From the NCBI GenBank assembly GCA_023846275.1, contig JAIUJO010000298.1:352501-416500 (forward strand): a stretch of DNA of 64,000 nt, in the 5' to 3' direction. The notes below the pieces were generated by a model. That model had not been told where the DNA came from. It saw only the letters and a list, made by a program, of their open reading frames with translations, and made no database searches. The number at the start of each line of letters is the position of its first letter. The first letter of the stretch is position 1. Positions 13,901 to 28,149 of this stretch are shown in pieces. The DNA comes from Vanilla planifolia. Its lineage: Eukaryota; Streptophyta; Magnoliopsida; Asparagales; Orchidaceae. The translations under genes and the position numbers were made by a program.

Positions 13901-16900
13901 AAGAGAATTAGAGTTTCACAGTAATATAGTCAAATAAAAGTGAGAAATTTTAACAAATTATAGAAACCACACAAAAATTTTTCATTTCAAAACAATAAGA
14001 AGGTTGAATAAAACATCCTCAATTGTCAAATTAAAAAAAAAGTTTCTAAGACATACAAAATCCATAAAAGAAAATATTTTTTAAAATATAAACATGTGAT
14101 TACATAAACAAATAAAGCTTGTTCTGATGAGTCAAATTACATTTGTTTCCTATCAATTAAACCTCTTTATAAGTTCTTTTAAATTACAAATGTCAATAAT
14201 CTAATATTATGAAATATTTCTTTTCATAATAAGTAATTTATACTAAAATTGCAATAAGAGAAATAGATTCCATACATATAACTTAGTCATTAGAAAGTAA
14301 ATAAAAGCAAAACAATTTAATTAAATGAGATAAATTTTACATGAATGTTACATTCAATGTTATGGAGAATGATGTAATATTCTCGAGAGTAAAGTCATGT
14401 ACTAATCAAAATATCTATTAAAGCATGCTCGCTCTCTAGAAAATAAAAAAATTGAAATATAAAATTGAATATCTTATTTTATAAAGCTCATAGAGATGAG
14501 TGAAACAACAATTGGTTTCATCTTGGTCAAACCTCATTCAGTGTTGTCACAAATTTTAATTGTATATATACATAAAAAATAATAAATAATTTTTTAATAT
14601 TAAATAAATATATGGAAAATCTCAAATAACATAAATTGAAGCAATGTCATATTATAAAATCAAAATGAAATAATGGTCACACAAGAAGAAAAATAGAGTT
14701 CCAAAACCATTTAACAAAATTAGAGAAAAAAATTAAAAAAATTAGGAAAAATTATACTAGAAAGTTGCCTTCCCAGATACATAGAAGATTAAGTATAACA
14801 TCATTGATTATCAACGAGCTATGAACCAAAATATGTGATAAATTTGCCAAAATAACAAATAAATGGAATGTGTTTAACCATATAAATGAATATTATTTGT
14901 AAAGAGCTTATTGAAATGAGCTCGAATTAATTGTTTCATTTCAATTAAGTGTCATTTGGAATTATTAAGAATTACTAATGGAAAAATGAATAAAAATTAC
15001 TATTCAAATAATAATAAAAATTTATTAAAGATACAATGGGATAAGTTCTAGTAATGGAAAATAACTAATTTAAAATTATATACGATCATGAAGAATGATT
15101 TATATTTAAATTATAATTTGCATTAAATAATTTGAAAATGTTTGAAAAAAAATGAAACAGTTTTTATGCGAAAGTAGAATTCCATGAAAAGAAGGAAATT
15201 GGGTATAACATACTTTCTTATAAAGTTAGAAAATAATAAAAATATCTATTGAAATGAGACTATAATTAAAAAATACTTAAGAATAAAAAAATACATAAGA
15301 ATAGAAAATTACTATTTAATTTTATACAACTCATTAATATGACTGTAATAATGTTTGTTTCATGTTGCTAACATCACATTTTGAAATTATTATGAATTTC
15401 CATTAAAAATAAGAGTAAACAATAACAAATTGTATTTTTTATAAATTAAGTATAGATATATTAATGTGTATAGTGAATTAATGAAAGCATTGTATAAAGA
15501 CTAACAAAATAAATCTAGTTGTAACACAAGAGAAGATTTGGTGCTGTAAAGTAATATATTGAAATCATAGCAAAAAGTTTGAAAAAATGATAAGTTGTAA
15601 GTCAAATTAGCATTTCATGATTTAAAGATAGTGTAAAGTATCATACATGGTTGTTAGGTCTTGTAAGAAACAAATTATCTTATAAAGAAAAAAGGTAAAA
15701 TAATTAAAATATTTCAAAGCATAAAAAGCAAATGTTTAATTGGAAAGAGTTTGTTTGTAGCTATCCAAAAACAACTTTTTCGTTTTGATCTGAACATGTT
15801 AAGAAATATTATGAATTGCTAAATTAGATAATCATAAAAATAGCAAGTTATTATTTTAATAATCAATAAGCATATAATAATTGATATCTAAGACAAATTA
15901 AGGCAATGTAATGTAACAAAATTAAAGTCATAAAAATATCATATGAGATAAATTTTAAAGAGAAGTTTCATTCGAAGGTAGTAAGGAGATCTAGTGTGAC
16001 ATCATTGACTATCAAATGAGGTACAAATAAAAATTCCCCAAAAAATATTCCAATATATTAGAAATTTTAAAAGTTGTATACAATGACATTTATTTTGCTA
16101 AGAATTTTTACAATTTTAAAAAAAGGACAAATAATAATGAATTGTTATATTAATTTAAATTTAATATATATTAAAGCTAAATAGAGGTAAAATCAAGAAA
16201 TGTAATATAATTAAGTCAATGTGATGTGAATGTCACGTGATATGTGATTTAGAGTTGCATAGTTTTATGACCGAGTCAAAGTGAAAAAAATTATATGAAA
16301 AAGTTGTATACCATCGAAATAGGAAAGAGTTAAAATACATCGTAAAGCATGATAAAACCTTTTAAAATATAATTTCTCAAAATCCAAAAATAAATCTTTA
16401 ATTTGGTGGACCCCATGTAGTTTAGTCTAATAAAGTTGATTTCGTGTAGAACTGACAAAGTTTGAACATATTACAAATTATTGAATTAAGCTTTCATTAA
16501 TAGCAATAAATTATTATTTAATATTAATTAAATATATATTGAAGATTGAATAACATAACTTTAAGCAAAAAAAAGCAAAAACTATGATGAAATGAGATAA
16601 ATTGTTTAGGAAAGTTGCATTCAAAATTTCTGGAGCGATGAATTATAACATCATTTATATTGAAATTAAGTAGAAATTAAAGAAATTGCAAAGCATAAAA
16701 AATTATTAAAAAATATATAGAAATAAAAAATGAACTTTTAAATGCATAAATTTTATCTAGATGAGTCCAATGACATTTGTTTTAACTTGATTGAATGCCA
16801 TTTCTAACTACTATGAAATACCAAAACAATAAGGATAAATAATAATCAATAATTATTTTATTTAAATCTTTATAAAAGTTTAAATGAAAGAGATTGACGT

Positions 16901-19439
16901 AATGTAATATATACAATTCTAAATGTTGCAAACATCAAACTAGAAAAGAATTAGAGTTTTATAATAGTATAGCCACATTAAAGTAATATGTTTGATGATG
17001 CTATTTAAATTTTTAGAGAAAGTTGCATTGAAATATACTAGTTGGATGGAGTTTGACATGTTTGTTCCTCAAATCAAGTACAAAAAAATATTATCATTAA
17101 GCATGTCAAAATCCTTTAACACAAAATATTTTAAAAATTAAAATTCAAAATTTAGCTAGATGGATCACATTAAGATGTGTTGATAACGTTTTTTCTTCAA
17201 ACAAACCTCATTATACATTACTACAAATGAGAAAATTTAATAATCATAAATAGTAATAAACTATTTTTTAATATTATGTAAATAGATATTAAAATTAAGA
17301 AAAAAATTATAGGAGTGTAATTAACCAAATGAAAGACGTATAAGACGACATGTTAGGAGGTTTATAGTTGCATAGTAATATAACTTAAACAAAGAGAAAT
17401 AGTTAAGGAAATGAGATAAATTATACAGGAAAATCAGTTTAAGGTAAAAAATAGTTCGAGTGTAACACCATTGGCTCATCAAATTTGGTATGAATTGAAA
17501 TAACTATTAAAACATAACAAAAACAAAGAATATAAGACTTTAAAAATATATAAATGAATAGTTTTTAAGATGAGTCATGTCATGTTGTTTCATCTTGTTT
17601 GGACGTTGTTTCGAAAAACTAAGAATTACTAAGATAAATAAGAAATAGTAATTATAAAATATAAATTTTAATATTTAATAAACATATGTTAAAGTTAAAA
17701 TGAGTTAAATTGAGGCAATATAATGTTACAAAATGAAAGACATGTAGGGCTCACATGAGAGGCGATTTAAGGCATTCTTGTTATATAGTAAAACAAAAGA
17801 AAAAACTTTGATGAAAGGAGATAAATTTTATAGGAAAATTGTATTCCAAGATGGTAAGGGGAACCAATGTAACTTTAACAACTCTGAAATCATGTACAAT
17901 TTGAAATTTCTATTAAAACATACAAAAACACTAGATAATAAAATACTTAGAAATATAAAAATAAAATTTTAGTTAGATACAGCTCATAGAAATTTGTCTA
18001 ATTGCCATAGTTTAATCTTGATTGACCATGTATTAGTTTAATGACAATTACAAAAGGAATTAATCATAAAAACTAAACAGTTTGTTTTTAACATTAAGCA
18101 AATATTTTATAAAAAATAAAATAAATTATCACATATAATATAACAATATCAATTCAAAATTAAGGAAACATGATCAAAGAATTGAAATTTCAAAGTAATA
18201 TAACCAAACCAAAGTTTAAAATTTGAACCAATTAGATAAATTACATAGAAAATTGCTATTCCATTATAATAATGAGACAAATCTAACAACATCAATCATC
18301 AAGTTAAGTGCGAATTAAAATTTTTATAAGTGATGCCAAAACCATAGAAAATATTATATTTAAAAATATCAAAAAATATTATTCTTAAATGGATAGATCT
18401 TGTTGTAATGTGTCTCATGACTTTCATTTTCTCACAATCAAACCACTTCATGCTATTTGAAATTACCAAAGTTAATAATCTAAAATGATAATGTATTTTT
18501 AAATAATAAGTAATTACATATTAAAACAAAAATTGGGGAAATTGAAGTCATACATATAACTTAATTAATGGAAAATAAAGTTCACATGAGGGGAGAATAA
18601 TGCTTTTTTAATAATTTTAAGAAAAACAAATATAAGTTGAAAATAAAAAGATATATTTATACGAAAGTTGTACTTCAATAAACTATGGAGATAATGTGAG
18701 ATATCCATGACTATCAAATAAGGTTTTAAATGAAATATATTTTAAAGCATCTAAAAAAATGAAAAGATGAATATTTTACTTGATACAGCCATTTGAAATG
18801 ACTCCAATATTGTACTTTTATATTCATAAGACATCGTTTAAAATTTTAGTGAATTTTGAAAGTGGAAGCACTTAAAAATATGAAATTATTATATTTATAT
18901 TTTGAAAATATATGTTAAAGTTGAAATAAGGTATTCTAAAGCTATGTAACATAACAAAATTAAAATAACATAATGGTTACGATGGATAAGATCTTGACTG
19001 ACGTAGTCATCTAACTATATCAATGTAATATATTTGAAGATATAAGAAACATTTTATAGGAAACCGACATTCTATGACTCTAAGAGGTTCATGTGTGACG
19101 TCATCAATCGAGATATAATGTACTAATAAAAATATCACAAAAAGAATCAAAAAATTATTTAAAATATTTAAGAAACATTAGAAAAATATGTGATTTGGTT
19201 ATTCTTTTTTAGACAAGTCCGACTATGTTTGTTTTGTTTCATTCAGTCAACTTATGGAAGTATTGTATGTCACAAATGTAAATAAGCATAAATAAAAATA
19301 AATTGTTATTCTATCAATAAATAAATGTATATTATGGTTTAAAAGAGATAAATTGAAGCAATTTAATATATCCAAATAATAGACATGTTAAAGTTTCTTG
19401 TGAGAAGATTTATGGATATACAATAATAATGGTTAACCA

Positions 19440-19540
19440 AAGGAAGAAAATTTGAAGAAATGAGACAAATCTAGCTTGAAATATTACAAATTACTAAAAT
19501 AAATAAGCATAAAAAGAACAAGTTATTATCTTAATAATAA
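19440..19540 (+). repeat. Deletion junction between satellite monomers
   Basis: At about 19470 the sub-repeat ending GAAGAAATGAGACAAATCT is joined directly to TATTACAAATTACTAAAATA, which normally lies beyond the palindromic core of the next monomer. The intervening GTTGCATT region, TGTAACATCC region, hinge and core are all absent, so this joint has no core. Confidence 0.5.
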
Positions 19541-21237
19541 GAAAACTTATATTAATGTATATTTGAGATTAATTAAAGCAATGTAATATAACAAAATCAA
19601 AGTAATATAAATATCATATGAGATAATTTGTAAAGAAAAGTTGCATTCTAAGGTACTAAAATGATCATAGGTAACAACCTTGATTGTAATCTGAGGTATG
19701 AATAAAAATATCAATTAAATCATGACATTACTGAAGTGAAATAAAATATTTTGAAATATTAAAAAAATATTAAATTTGATATAGTGCGACGATATGAGTG
19801 ATTAACTTTTGCTTCATCTTGATGGAACATAATTTTAAATTGCAATGAATTATAAAAATTAAAAACCATAAATAATGATAAATTAAAATTCTAATATTAA
19901 ATAAATATATGTTAAAGCTAAAATAAGATAAATTGAAGTAATATAATATAACAAAATTTAGGTGTTATAGACGTCATAATAGAAGAAAAAAGTTTAAGAA
20001 ATGATAAAAAAAGGTAAGTAAAACTTGTTCACCAGGATACTAGGATATCGAGCATAGTGTCTTCAATCATCAAATTTAAGTACAAATAAAATATCTCATA
20101 AGACATGGTAAAGGAATAAAATATAAAACTTTTACAAACTTTAAAATTAATTTTTAATTAGATGGAGCTTATCAAAATGAATTAAATGGAGGTTATTTTT
20201 TATAAATCATACCACATTTTAAATTACTATCAACTACCTTGATTTATAAACATAAAAACTATTAAATTATGATTTAATATTAAATTAATATATGCTAAAG
20301 CTAAGATAAGATAATTTAAAGAAGTACAATATTCCCATATCAAATCGACATAAAAATCACACTAAAAGACATTCAGAGTAACATTGTGGTATAATCAAAT
20401 GGAAGTAAGAAATTTAAGGAAATGGGACAAATTGTAAGGAGAATTTGAATTCCAGGATACAAAGAACATTAAGTGTGACAAGATCAAATTAGGTACAAAT
20501 TGGAACGACTCATACAGAATGGCAAAACCATAAAATAATATAAAAATGAACATTTAGTTTGATAAAACTTGTTAAGATGTATCAAACATGATTTTTTTTT
20601 CAAAATTAGATATGAAGAAGAATTTCCATGAACGACAAGTATATATTAGTATAAATAATACTAAATTGTTACTTTAGCAAAGCAAATATATTTATTAAAG
20701 ATAAAATGAGAAAAATTAAAGAAATGTAATCAAATCAGAGTAATTTAGTGGTAAAATGAGAGAATTAGGATAAAATAAAAACATTAGCAAATGAAAGGAA
20801 AAACTTGTAGTAATGAGTTAAATAACACTAGAATGTTGCATTCCAAGATACTATGGAGATCAAGTATAACATTCTAGATCAAAAATCATGTTTTAACTGA
20901 AATGTCTTGAAAAAGCTTGGTAAACCTTTATAAAATAAAATATTTAAAAACATAAAATGTATATTTGATTTGACAGAGCTATTTGAGACAGGTCCAATAA
21001 TTTTTTATATTTCTTTATCATCCTTATCTAGAGTTAGTGCAAGCTAGAATAGAAAATATACATAATTAATATCAAATTATTTTTTTTAGTGTTAATTAAT
21101 TGTACATTAATAAAAAAATGAGATAAATTAAGGAAAACATAACAAAATTAATGATGTGTAATGGTGAATTAAGAGCTTATTTCGAATTACAATGTAATAA
21201 CGATAAATCAAATAAAAAATTAAACAAATGGTATAAA

Positions 21238-21711
21238 TACTTTCTTAGAAAATATGTAAACACAATAGAAAAAAATATTTAAAATTCAAAATTAAATATT
21301 TAATTAGATAATGGTCATTAAGATGAGTCTAATAACTAATGTTTTTTTCTTGATTAGACCTTGTTTGGTGTTTCCTAATTTATTGAACAAAATAAGCATA
21401 AAGTATCTTGTTTATTAAGTATTATTAAGTATCTCATTTGGTGTTTCCTCTTTTTTCTTGATCAACTAAAAAAAATTAAATAATTCACTAAAAAGGTATT
21501 ATTAAAATGAATCATATCAATCTCGTTTATTACGTTAAGTATGAATACTTTCTTATAAAATATGTAAAAACAATAAAAAAAGAAATATTTAAAATTAAAA
21601 ATTAAATATTTAATTAGATAAAAGTCGTTAAGATGAGTCCAACAACTAATGTTTTTTCTTGATCAGACCTTGTTTGGTGTTTCCTAATTTATTGAACAAA
21701 ATAAGCATAAA
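21238..21711 (+). repeat. Recent local duplication inside block A (166 bp units, offset 308 bp)
   Basis: The segments 21238-21402 and 21546-21711 are far more alike than ordinary neighbouring monomers. Both begin TACTTTCTTA, contain TTTAATTAGATAA, a core followed by an ACTAATGTTTTTT-like stretch, and the phrase TTGGTGTTTCCTAATTTATT, and both end AATAAGCATAAA. Differences are scattered single bases and small A-tract changes. The sequence between them (21403-21545) carries another partial TTGGTGTTTCCT. This is a young event on an old array. Confidence 0.75.
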
Positions 21712-24700
21712 TAATAAAAAAAAATTATTTTAAAATTAAGCAAATAAATCTAAAAGTTAAAGTAAGACAAATTTAAGTAATGTAAAATAACTAAAGCAAA
21801 AAACTTCTAAAAGTTATATGAGTGGGGATTTTTTGGAATATAACAAAAAAGTGAACTAAAAAATATTTGAAATAAGAGAAATTATATGGGAATGCTATAT
21901 TATCTTATACAAAGGATATTATGAATAACATCATCAATGATTAAATTTTAGTATTAATAAAAAATCTCATTAAATATACAAATACTTTAAAAAATAATTA
22001 AAAACTTTTTAAAAATAAAGAAAAAAATTAATATCTAATCATATAGAACTTATTGAGAGCATTCAAACAATGTTTGCCACTCCTCGATCAAGCCACATTT
22101 GGAATTATTACAAATGGAAAAGTAAATATGAATAATTCATAATAAATTATATTTTTAATATCAAGTAAGTATTTATTTTTTCTAAAATAAGATATATTTA
22201 AGTGAGCAAATATAATCACATAAAAGACATGTAGTTATCACACAAGGGGAGATTTAGAGTTACATTACATTATTGCCAATTTAAAGCAAAAAGTTTTAAG
22301 GGGATAAATTAAAAAAAAGCCATATTGTAGATATCAAAAAGATTGAGTATAAAATCTTAGATTATGAAATCTTTTTATGAATGAAAATGTTTTATAAATT
22401 ACGTAATAACACTAGAAAATAAAACATTTAAACTATAAAAATAAATATTTAATTACATATAACTAGTCAAGGTGAAACCAATAATATGTGTTTCATCTCA
22501 ATTATGCTTTAATTTTTAATTATGATGAGTTAAGAATATAAAAACGTATAATTAAAATGTAATTATTTTTTTAATAATGAATAAAAATTAAATAAAGCAC
22601 AACATTAGAAATGAAGGATTATAATATAACAATATCAGCGTGTATAATGGCCACACAAGAAAAAAAATTCTATTTCGTAGTAATATAACCAAATACAAGA
22701 AAAATAATTTGAAGAAATATGCTAAGTTGTATAGAAAATTACTTTCTAAGAAACTATTGGGAATGTGTATCATCCCTGTTAGCCAAATTAAGTTCAAATT
22801 AAAATGTCTCATAAACCTAAAAAAACCTTAAAAAATAAAATATTTAAAAACATAAGGTTTTACATATAATAAAATCAATGGTGAGAGGTCATTTAGTTCT
22901 TCATACTAATAAATCCAAATAAAAGCAAAACATTTTTATAAATGATATAACCTATGTGAGAAAACTACTTTCAAAGACACAAATGAGATGAACTATTGAA
23001 TCCTTGATCATTAAATGAGGCATCAATCATAATTTCTAGAAAAATGGGTCAAAAACTTTTAAATAATTGGTACAAAATTTAAAAAAAAATTTTGAATTTG
23101 TCTAAGATTATTGAGATGAGTCCAATACAGCTTGCTTCATCTCAATCGAACCTCATTCGAAAATATTGGGAATTGCTTTAGTAATTGATCATGAACAAAA
23201 AAAAAAATTTTTTAATGCTAAAAAAATTATATAAAAGCTAAAATGAGATGAATTAAAATAATATATTATAGCTAAATAAAAAATAGGTAATTATCCCATG
23301 ATAAAAGATTTAGAGCAACACTATAATAATGCCTTATCATAGAAAAATATTTAAAGAAAAGAAGATAAATTATATAATTTAACTACATTCTGAGACACTA
23401 ATAAGGTCGAGTATAACATCTTTGAGCATCAAATCTTGTGCGAATAACAATATTTCTTAAAGCATGCTAAACCTATAAAATAAAATATTTAATATTATGA
23501 AATTAAACATTTAATTGGATAGATCATGTCTTGGGGAGTTAAGTGACATTTGTTTCAAATCAATTTGACCTTTTGAATCTCAAAAGTAAATATCTATGAA
23601 AAATAATACAATATAATTTTAAGGATATTTAAATATATATTAATGATAAAATGGAAAACATTGTAGCATCATAATATCACCAAATAAAACACATGTAAAG
23701 GTGGCATGACAGGTGATTTAGTGATACAAAGTGATGTATGGCATAATCACAGTAAATTATTTTAAACATAAGATAAATTATATGGGAAAATTACATTATA
23801 AAAGTTTGAGTGTAACATCTTGAATCGTTAGATTTGGTACGAATCTAAATATCTCAAAAAATACACCAAAACCTTAGAAAATAAAAAAGAGGAATATTAA
23901 AATTGAATGTTTAATTAGGTAGAGCTTGGCAAGATGGCTCTAACATAATTTTTTTCTTCTAATAAAAGCTCATGAGGATTTAATGCAAATTAGCAAAGTA
24001 AATAAGAATATATAATGCTAAATTATAGTTTTTGTAATAAGTAGCTCTATAATAATGCTCAATATAAGATAAATTATGGAATATGATCTATTAAATTAAA
24101 ATATGTAGTGGTGAGAAAAGAAGAAAATTACTATATCATAGTAAGATGACAAAATAAAAGCAAAAAATTTGAAAAACATAAATATAATGTATTGGAAAGT
24201 TGTAATCCATGAAACTAAAAGGATTGGGAGTAACATCCTCAATCATCAAACCAGTATGAGCAGTCATAAAGGATGCTAATACAATAGTTAATTTGTAGTT
24301 AATTGTATAGTTCTCAATAAGATGTTTTTGATGAAGTTTTTCTTGTTCAGCCAGACCACATTTGGAATTACTATAAATTACAAAATTATATAAGTATAAA
24401 TAATAAAAATTAGTTAATTTAATATTATGTAAATAAATACATATTAATGATTAAATGAAATCAGTTTGAGCTATGTAATCTAACAAAAACATAGTGATGT
24501 AAAGGTTACAAAAAATAAGATTTAGTATTACATAATAAAATATAGAAAAAAGAAAAGTTTTAAGAAAGAAATGAAATTATATGATAAAGTATAATTCAGA
24601 GATACTAAAGAGACTGAATGTAACATGTTCCATTATTAAATCCTAAATGAATCAAAATATCTCATAAAGTATAATAAATCTTAAAAAAATTAAAATACAA

Positions 24701-25735
24701 AATAAAACGACAATTAGGTAGAAATTTTTTAGACACTCTAATGACATTTTTTGTATAAATAGCACAATACTTTATAATTACAATGAATTACTAAAAAACA
24801 TAGAGAAAATAACTTGTTATTATAATATTTAATTGACATATATTAAAGCTAAAATGAGTCAAGTCACATATGAACTTGTTATTCAAAAAAGCTGAGGACT
24901 TTGATTGTTTGATCATGGAACTCAAATCACGAACGAATCAAAATATTCGAAAATATGTTTGACAATATTAGAGAAATTCTAGAAAATATAAAAATTAATT
25001 TTTAATTACATAGATTTTATCTAGTCAAATATGATAACATTTCTTTCATCCAGATCAGGCATCGTTTAGAATAACGAAGAATTACAAATTTAAACTTATA
25101 TAAGTAATAATAAATTAGTATTTTTACGTCAAATAGATATATTAAACTTGTAATAAGATAAATAAAAAAATTATAATATTATAAAATAATGGACATGTAA
25201 AAGGCCACTTGGTAAATGATTTTGAGTTACACAATAAGATAACTATGTCTAAGTGAAAAAGTTGAGAAAATGATACAAACTATATTGAAACTTTGTATTC
25301 CAAGATATCAAAAAGTTCAACCATAAAATCATTGATTATCAAATATATTAAGCATCAAATATCGAAAACAACATGCAAAAACTCTAAAAAATAAAAATTT
25401 TTAAAATATAAATATATGTCATGAAGTCGTTAGAGCCCATCATTATGATTCTGACGATATCAATTTTTCTCAAATTAATCTCATTTGAAAATAAAACAAA
25501 TTACTAATAAAAATTAATATATATAATAATAAATTATTATATCAGTATTAAGCAAATATATATTAAACTGAAAGTACTATAAATTAGAGACATATATTAT
25601 TACTAGACTAATGTAATGTACTAGTCAAATAAGAACAAATTTTGAGTCACATTATAATATAATGAAATTGAAGGGAAAAATCTTAAAAATTAAGAGAAAA
25701 TGTAAAGATGCATTTGAAGACACTAAGGATATCAA

Positions 25736-26153
25736 GGTCATAGTGATGACTCCAACCACCATTGTTTCAGCTTAGGTAGACCTTGCACAGAATATCTCTA
25801 AAATACTAAATTAGATCAGAATGAACAATAATAAGTTATTTTATTAGCATTATTTAAAAATATGTTAAAGTTGGAATGAAATCTCTTGAAGCAATATAAT
25901 TTAACAAAATTAAAGAAAGTAATGGTCACATAAAAGGAGATTTATAGTCACATAGTAATATAACCAAATCGAAGAAAAACATTTTTGTTAATAAGATAAA
26001 AGGAGCTAGAAAGTTGCATTCAATATTACAAAGGAGATTAATGTAACATCTTTGATTACCAAAAAGCTAGATGTAAAATGACTCACAAAGCATACAAAAA
26101 TTCAAAAATGAAATATTGGTCAAATATATAAAAATAAATATTTAATTAAATTT
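25736..26153 (+). repeat. Representative full-length satellite monomer (about 418 bp)
   Basis: A comparatively complete copy in block A, useful as a reference unit. The core (GGTCATAGTGATGACTCC) starts at 25736. The A/T hinge spans about 25825-25870. The first sub-repeat (AATATAATTTAACAAAATT) is at about 25893. GGTCACATAAAAGGAGATTT starts at 25924, and the second sub-repeat (TAATATAACCAAATCGAAG) is at 25956-25974. GTTGCATT is at about 26013, TGTAACATC at about 26042, and AGCATAC followed by an A/T-rich tract leads to the next core, GCTCATCGAGATTAATC, at 26155. The left edge is a deletion junction with the previous monomer near 25735. Confidence 0.75.
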
Positions 26154-27994
26154 AGCTCATCGAGATTAATCTTACGGCATTCGTTTCACTCAAATAAATC
26201 TAAATCAGTTAAGACAAATTACAAAAGTAAATAAGCATAAATAGTAAGAAATTATTATTTGAATATTAAGTAAACATATAATAAGCTAAACCATGCTAAA
26301 TGGTATTTGTAATGTGCATTTTAATACACTAAGGAAATAGAGTGAAACTTTCTCGATAATCAAATTTGGTTAGACTCAAAACATCTCAAAAAGTGTGTCA
26401 AAACTATAAATATAAAATGTTAAATATATACATATATGGATATTTATTTTGATAATGCTTATTGAGATGAGTCTAATGAAATTTATTTCACCTTCATTAG
26501 GCCTCATTTTGAATTACAATGTATTAATAAAAAAATAAAACATAAATTAAAAAAATTGAAGTTTTAATGTTAAGTAGACAGTCAAATGAGATTAATCAAA
26601 GCAGCATATTATAAACAAATCTTGGTGATATGAGTCACATGAGAAGCGTTTCAGAGTTACATAATAATATAGCAAAATATTAGAAAAAGAGTATTAAAAT
26701 AAAAGAAATTTTGTTGGAACATTAATTCTTTGATACTAAGAAGATCAACTATAATATCATTGATAGTCAAACTAGCTGCTTATCAAATTATCTCGTAAAA
26801 CTTACAAAATCCAACAAAATAAAATATTTTAAAATATAAAATTTTTTATGCAAATAGTTAGATCTCAAAAATATGAGTGGAATAACCTTTGATTCATCTC
26901 AGTCAAACCTAATTTGGAATTACTTTGAATTACAAAATTAAAAAAAATAAATATTAAATAATTATAATTGAACAATATAATAGAATTAAAGGGATGTGTA
27001 GGACACACAAGATATTTAGAGTAACATAGAAATGAAGCTCAATCAGTCTAAAATATTTGGAATATTAAGACAAATTGTGTGAGAAAGCTATATTCCATTG
27101 TTTTAAGAAGATCAAATAGGACATCCTTTACCATCAAATCAAATATGATTCAAAATATCTCATAAATCATGCAAAATTCCTTGAAAATAAAATATTTAAA
27201 AATATAAAGATAATAATTATAATTGGATGATGCCTCATAAAGAAGAGTCTATGACAATTGTTTCTAAGGAGATAGAAAAAAGTGTTTTTTTAAATATTTC
27301 ATAAATAAAGACAAGTTAGCTTAAAATTTGACAAAACTAGAAAAAATATTGCACAAATTGGGTAAATTGCCCATTATAGAAAAAATATCCTTTAACACAT
27401 TGTAGGAGAAGCTAGATAACATGTGTAGTAGTAACAAAATGCCAATACCATAGATTTAGGGGAACATAAAATGTATATTAAAGACTTCTTATCATTAGAA
27501 TTAATAAAGAGAAGTAATGGTCTTCAACAAAATAACACACTTATATTTACAAAACATTCTAAAATAGTATGAGGAAAAATAACTATAAATAATTAACTAA
27601 TAAGACCATAGATGAAAGGGATATTTTGCATAAAAAGAAAAATATACTACATAAAGTCTAGAATAATAATATTTGCAATAGATAACGTTTATAGATCCTA
27701 AACAACATTATTAATATTTAGTTATGCCCTGTAGATCAAAATATAGAATACATATATTTCAAAAAAATTAACTTTAAGAAACATAACAAATTCTTAGCTA
27801 GGAAAAGAGATGATATCTTTATCTTTAGTATGGGCCCTCTTACATATTTAAACCATTTAATTTTTTTTTCTAATAAGTTTTCATGGTCTTCTATTATCAA
27901 TTAGAAATATGGAAAACAAAAGTAATATATTAACTTTTTAGTATTAAATATTTTAAATTTAGTAAAAGTACTAGATTATATATTTAAGTTTATC

Positions 27995-28066
27995 ATGGAC
28001 ATGGCTAATAAATTGCCAACACTTGAAGATTGCAAGAGTTTTTTTAGAAAATGTAAGTATGCATAG
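27995..28066 (+). pseudogene. Possible 5' exon remnant with splice-donor consensus
   Basis: A 23-codon frame starts at ATG 27995. The peptide begins MDMANKLPTLEDCKSFFRKC, and immediately after the TGT codon comes GTAAGTAT, a textbook eukaryotic 5' splice site (28053 onward). Peptide composition is mixed and gene-like, unlike the Phe/Tyr/Ile-rich readings of the satellite. No matching acceptor and second exon could be established. I do not recognise the protein, and this may be chance. Confidence 0.2.
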
Positions 28067-28091
28067 TTTGTTATTCTTATATTAAATTAAC

Positions 28092-28147
28092 TTGTAGGAC
28101 AATATATGTGAACATCTAGTTGCAGGACTATATATGTGAAAATCTAG
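28092..28147 (+). repeat. 28-bp tandem duplication
   Basis: Two adjacent 28-bp units, 28092-28119 and 28120-28147. Each reads TTG(T/C)AGGAC(A/T)ATATATGTGAA(C/A)ATCTAG and they differ at three positions. This is a small local duplication outside the satellite, probably from slippage. Confidence 0.85.
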
Positions 28148-28149
28148 TT

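Larger units (their letters stand above)
1..27270 (+). repeat. Satellite block A, forward orientation (about 65-70 monomers)
   Basis: Long head-to-tail array of a degenerate AT-rich monomer. The landmark is a core resembling GCTCATCGAGATGAGTCC. Cores are readable near 7518, 7925, 8312, 8732, 9150 and 9561, which gives spacings of about 407, 387, 420, 418 and 411 bp. Spacings in the first 5 kb are often shorter, for example about 350 bp between 2350 and 2700. Each monomer reads in order: core; an ATTACTACGAATTAC-like stretch; an A/T-only hinge with AATAATAAATTATT; TATATTAAAGCTAAAATGAG; GTAATATAAC; GGTCACATGAGAGGAGATTT; a second TAATATAACCAAATC; GAAAGTTGCATTCCAAG; GGAGATCGAGTGTAACATCC; AAAGCATGCC; and an A/T-rich tract leading to the next core. 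The window opens inside a monomer. Divergence between copies is high and no higher-order unit is apparent by eye. No gene is seen in this block; frames of 60-86 codons inside it are chance readings of the repeat. Confidence 0.9.

Noticed and set aside
1..27270. CRISPR-like or bacterial repeat array
   Set aside because: Repeat units are about 400 bp and diverged along their whole length. There are no short identical repeats with unique spacers and no cas-like genes.
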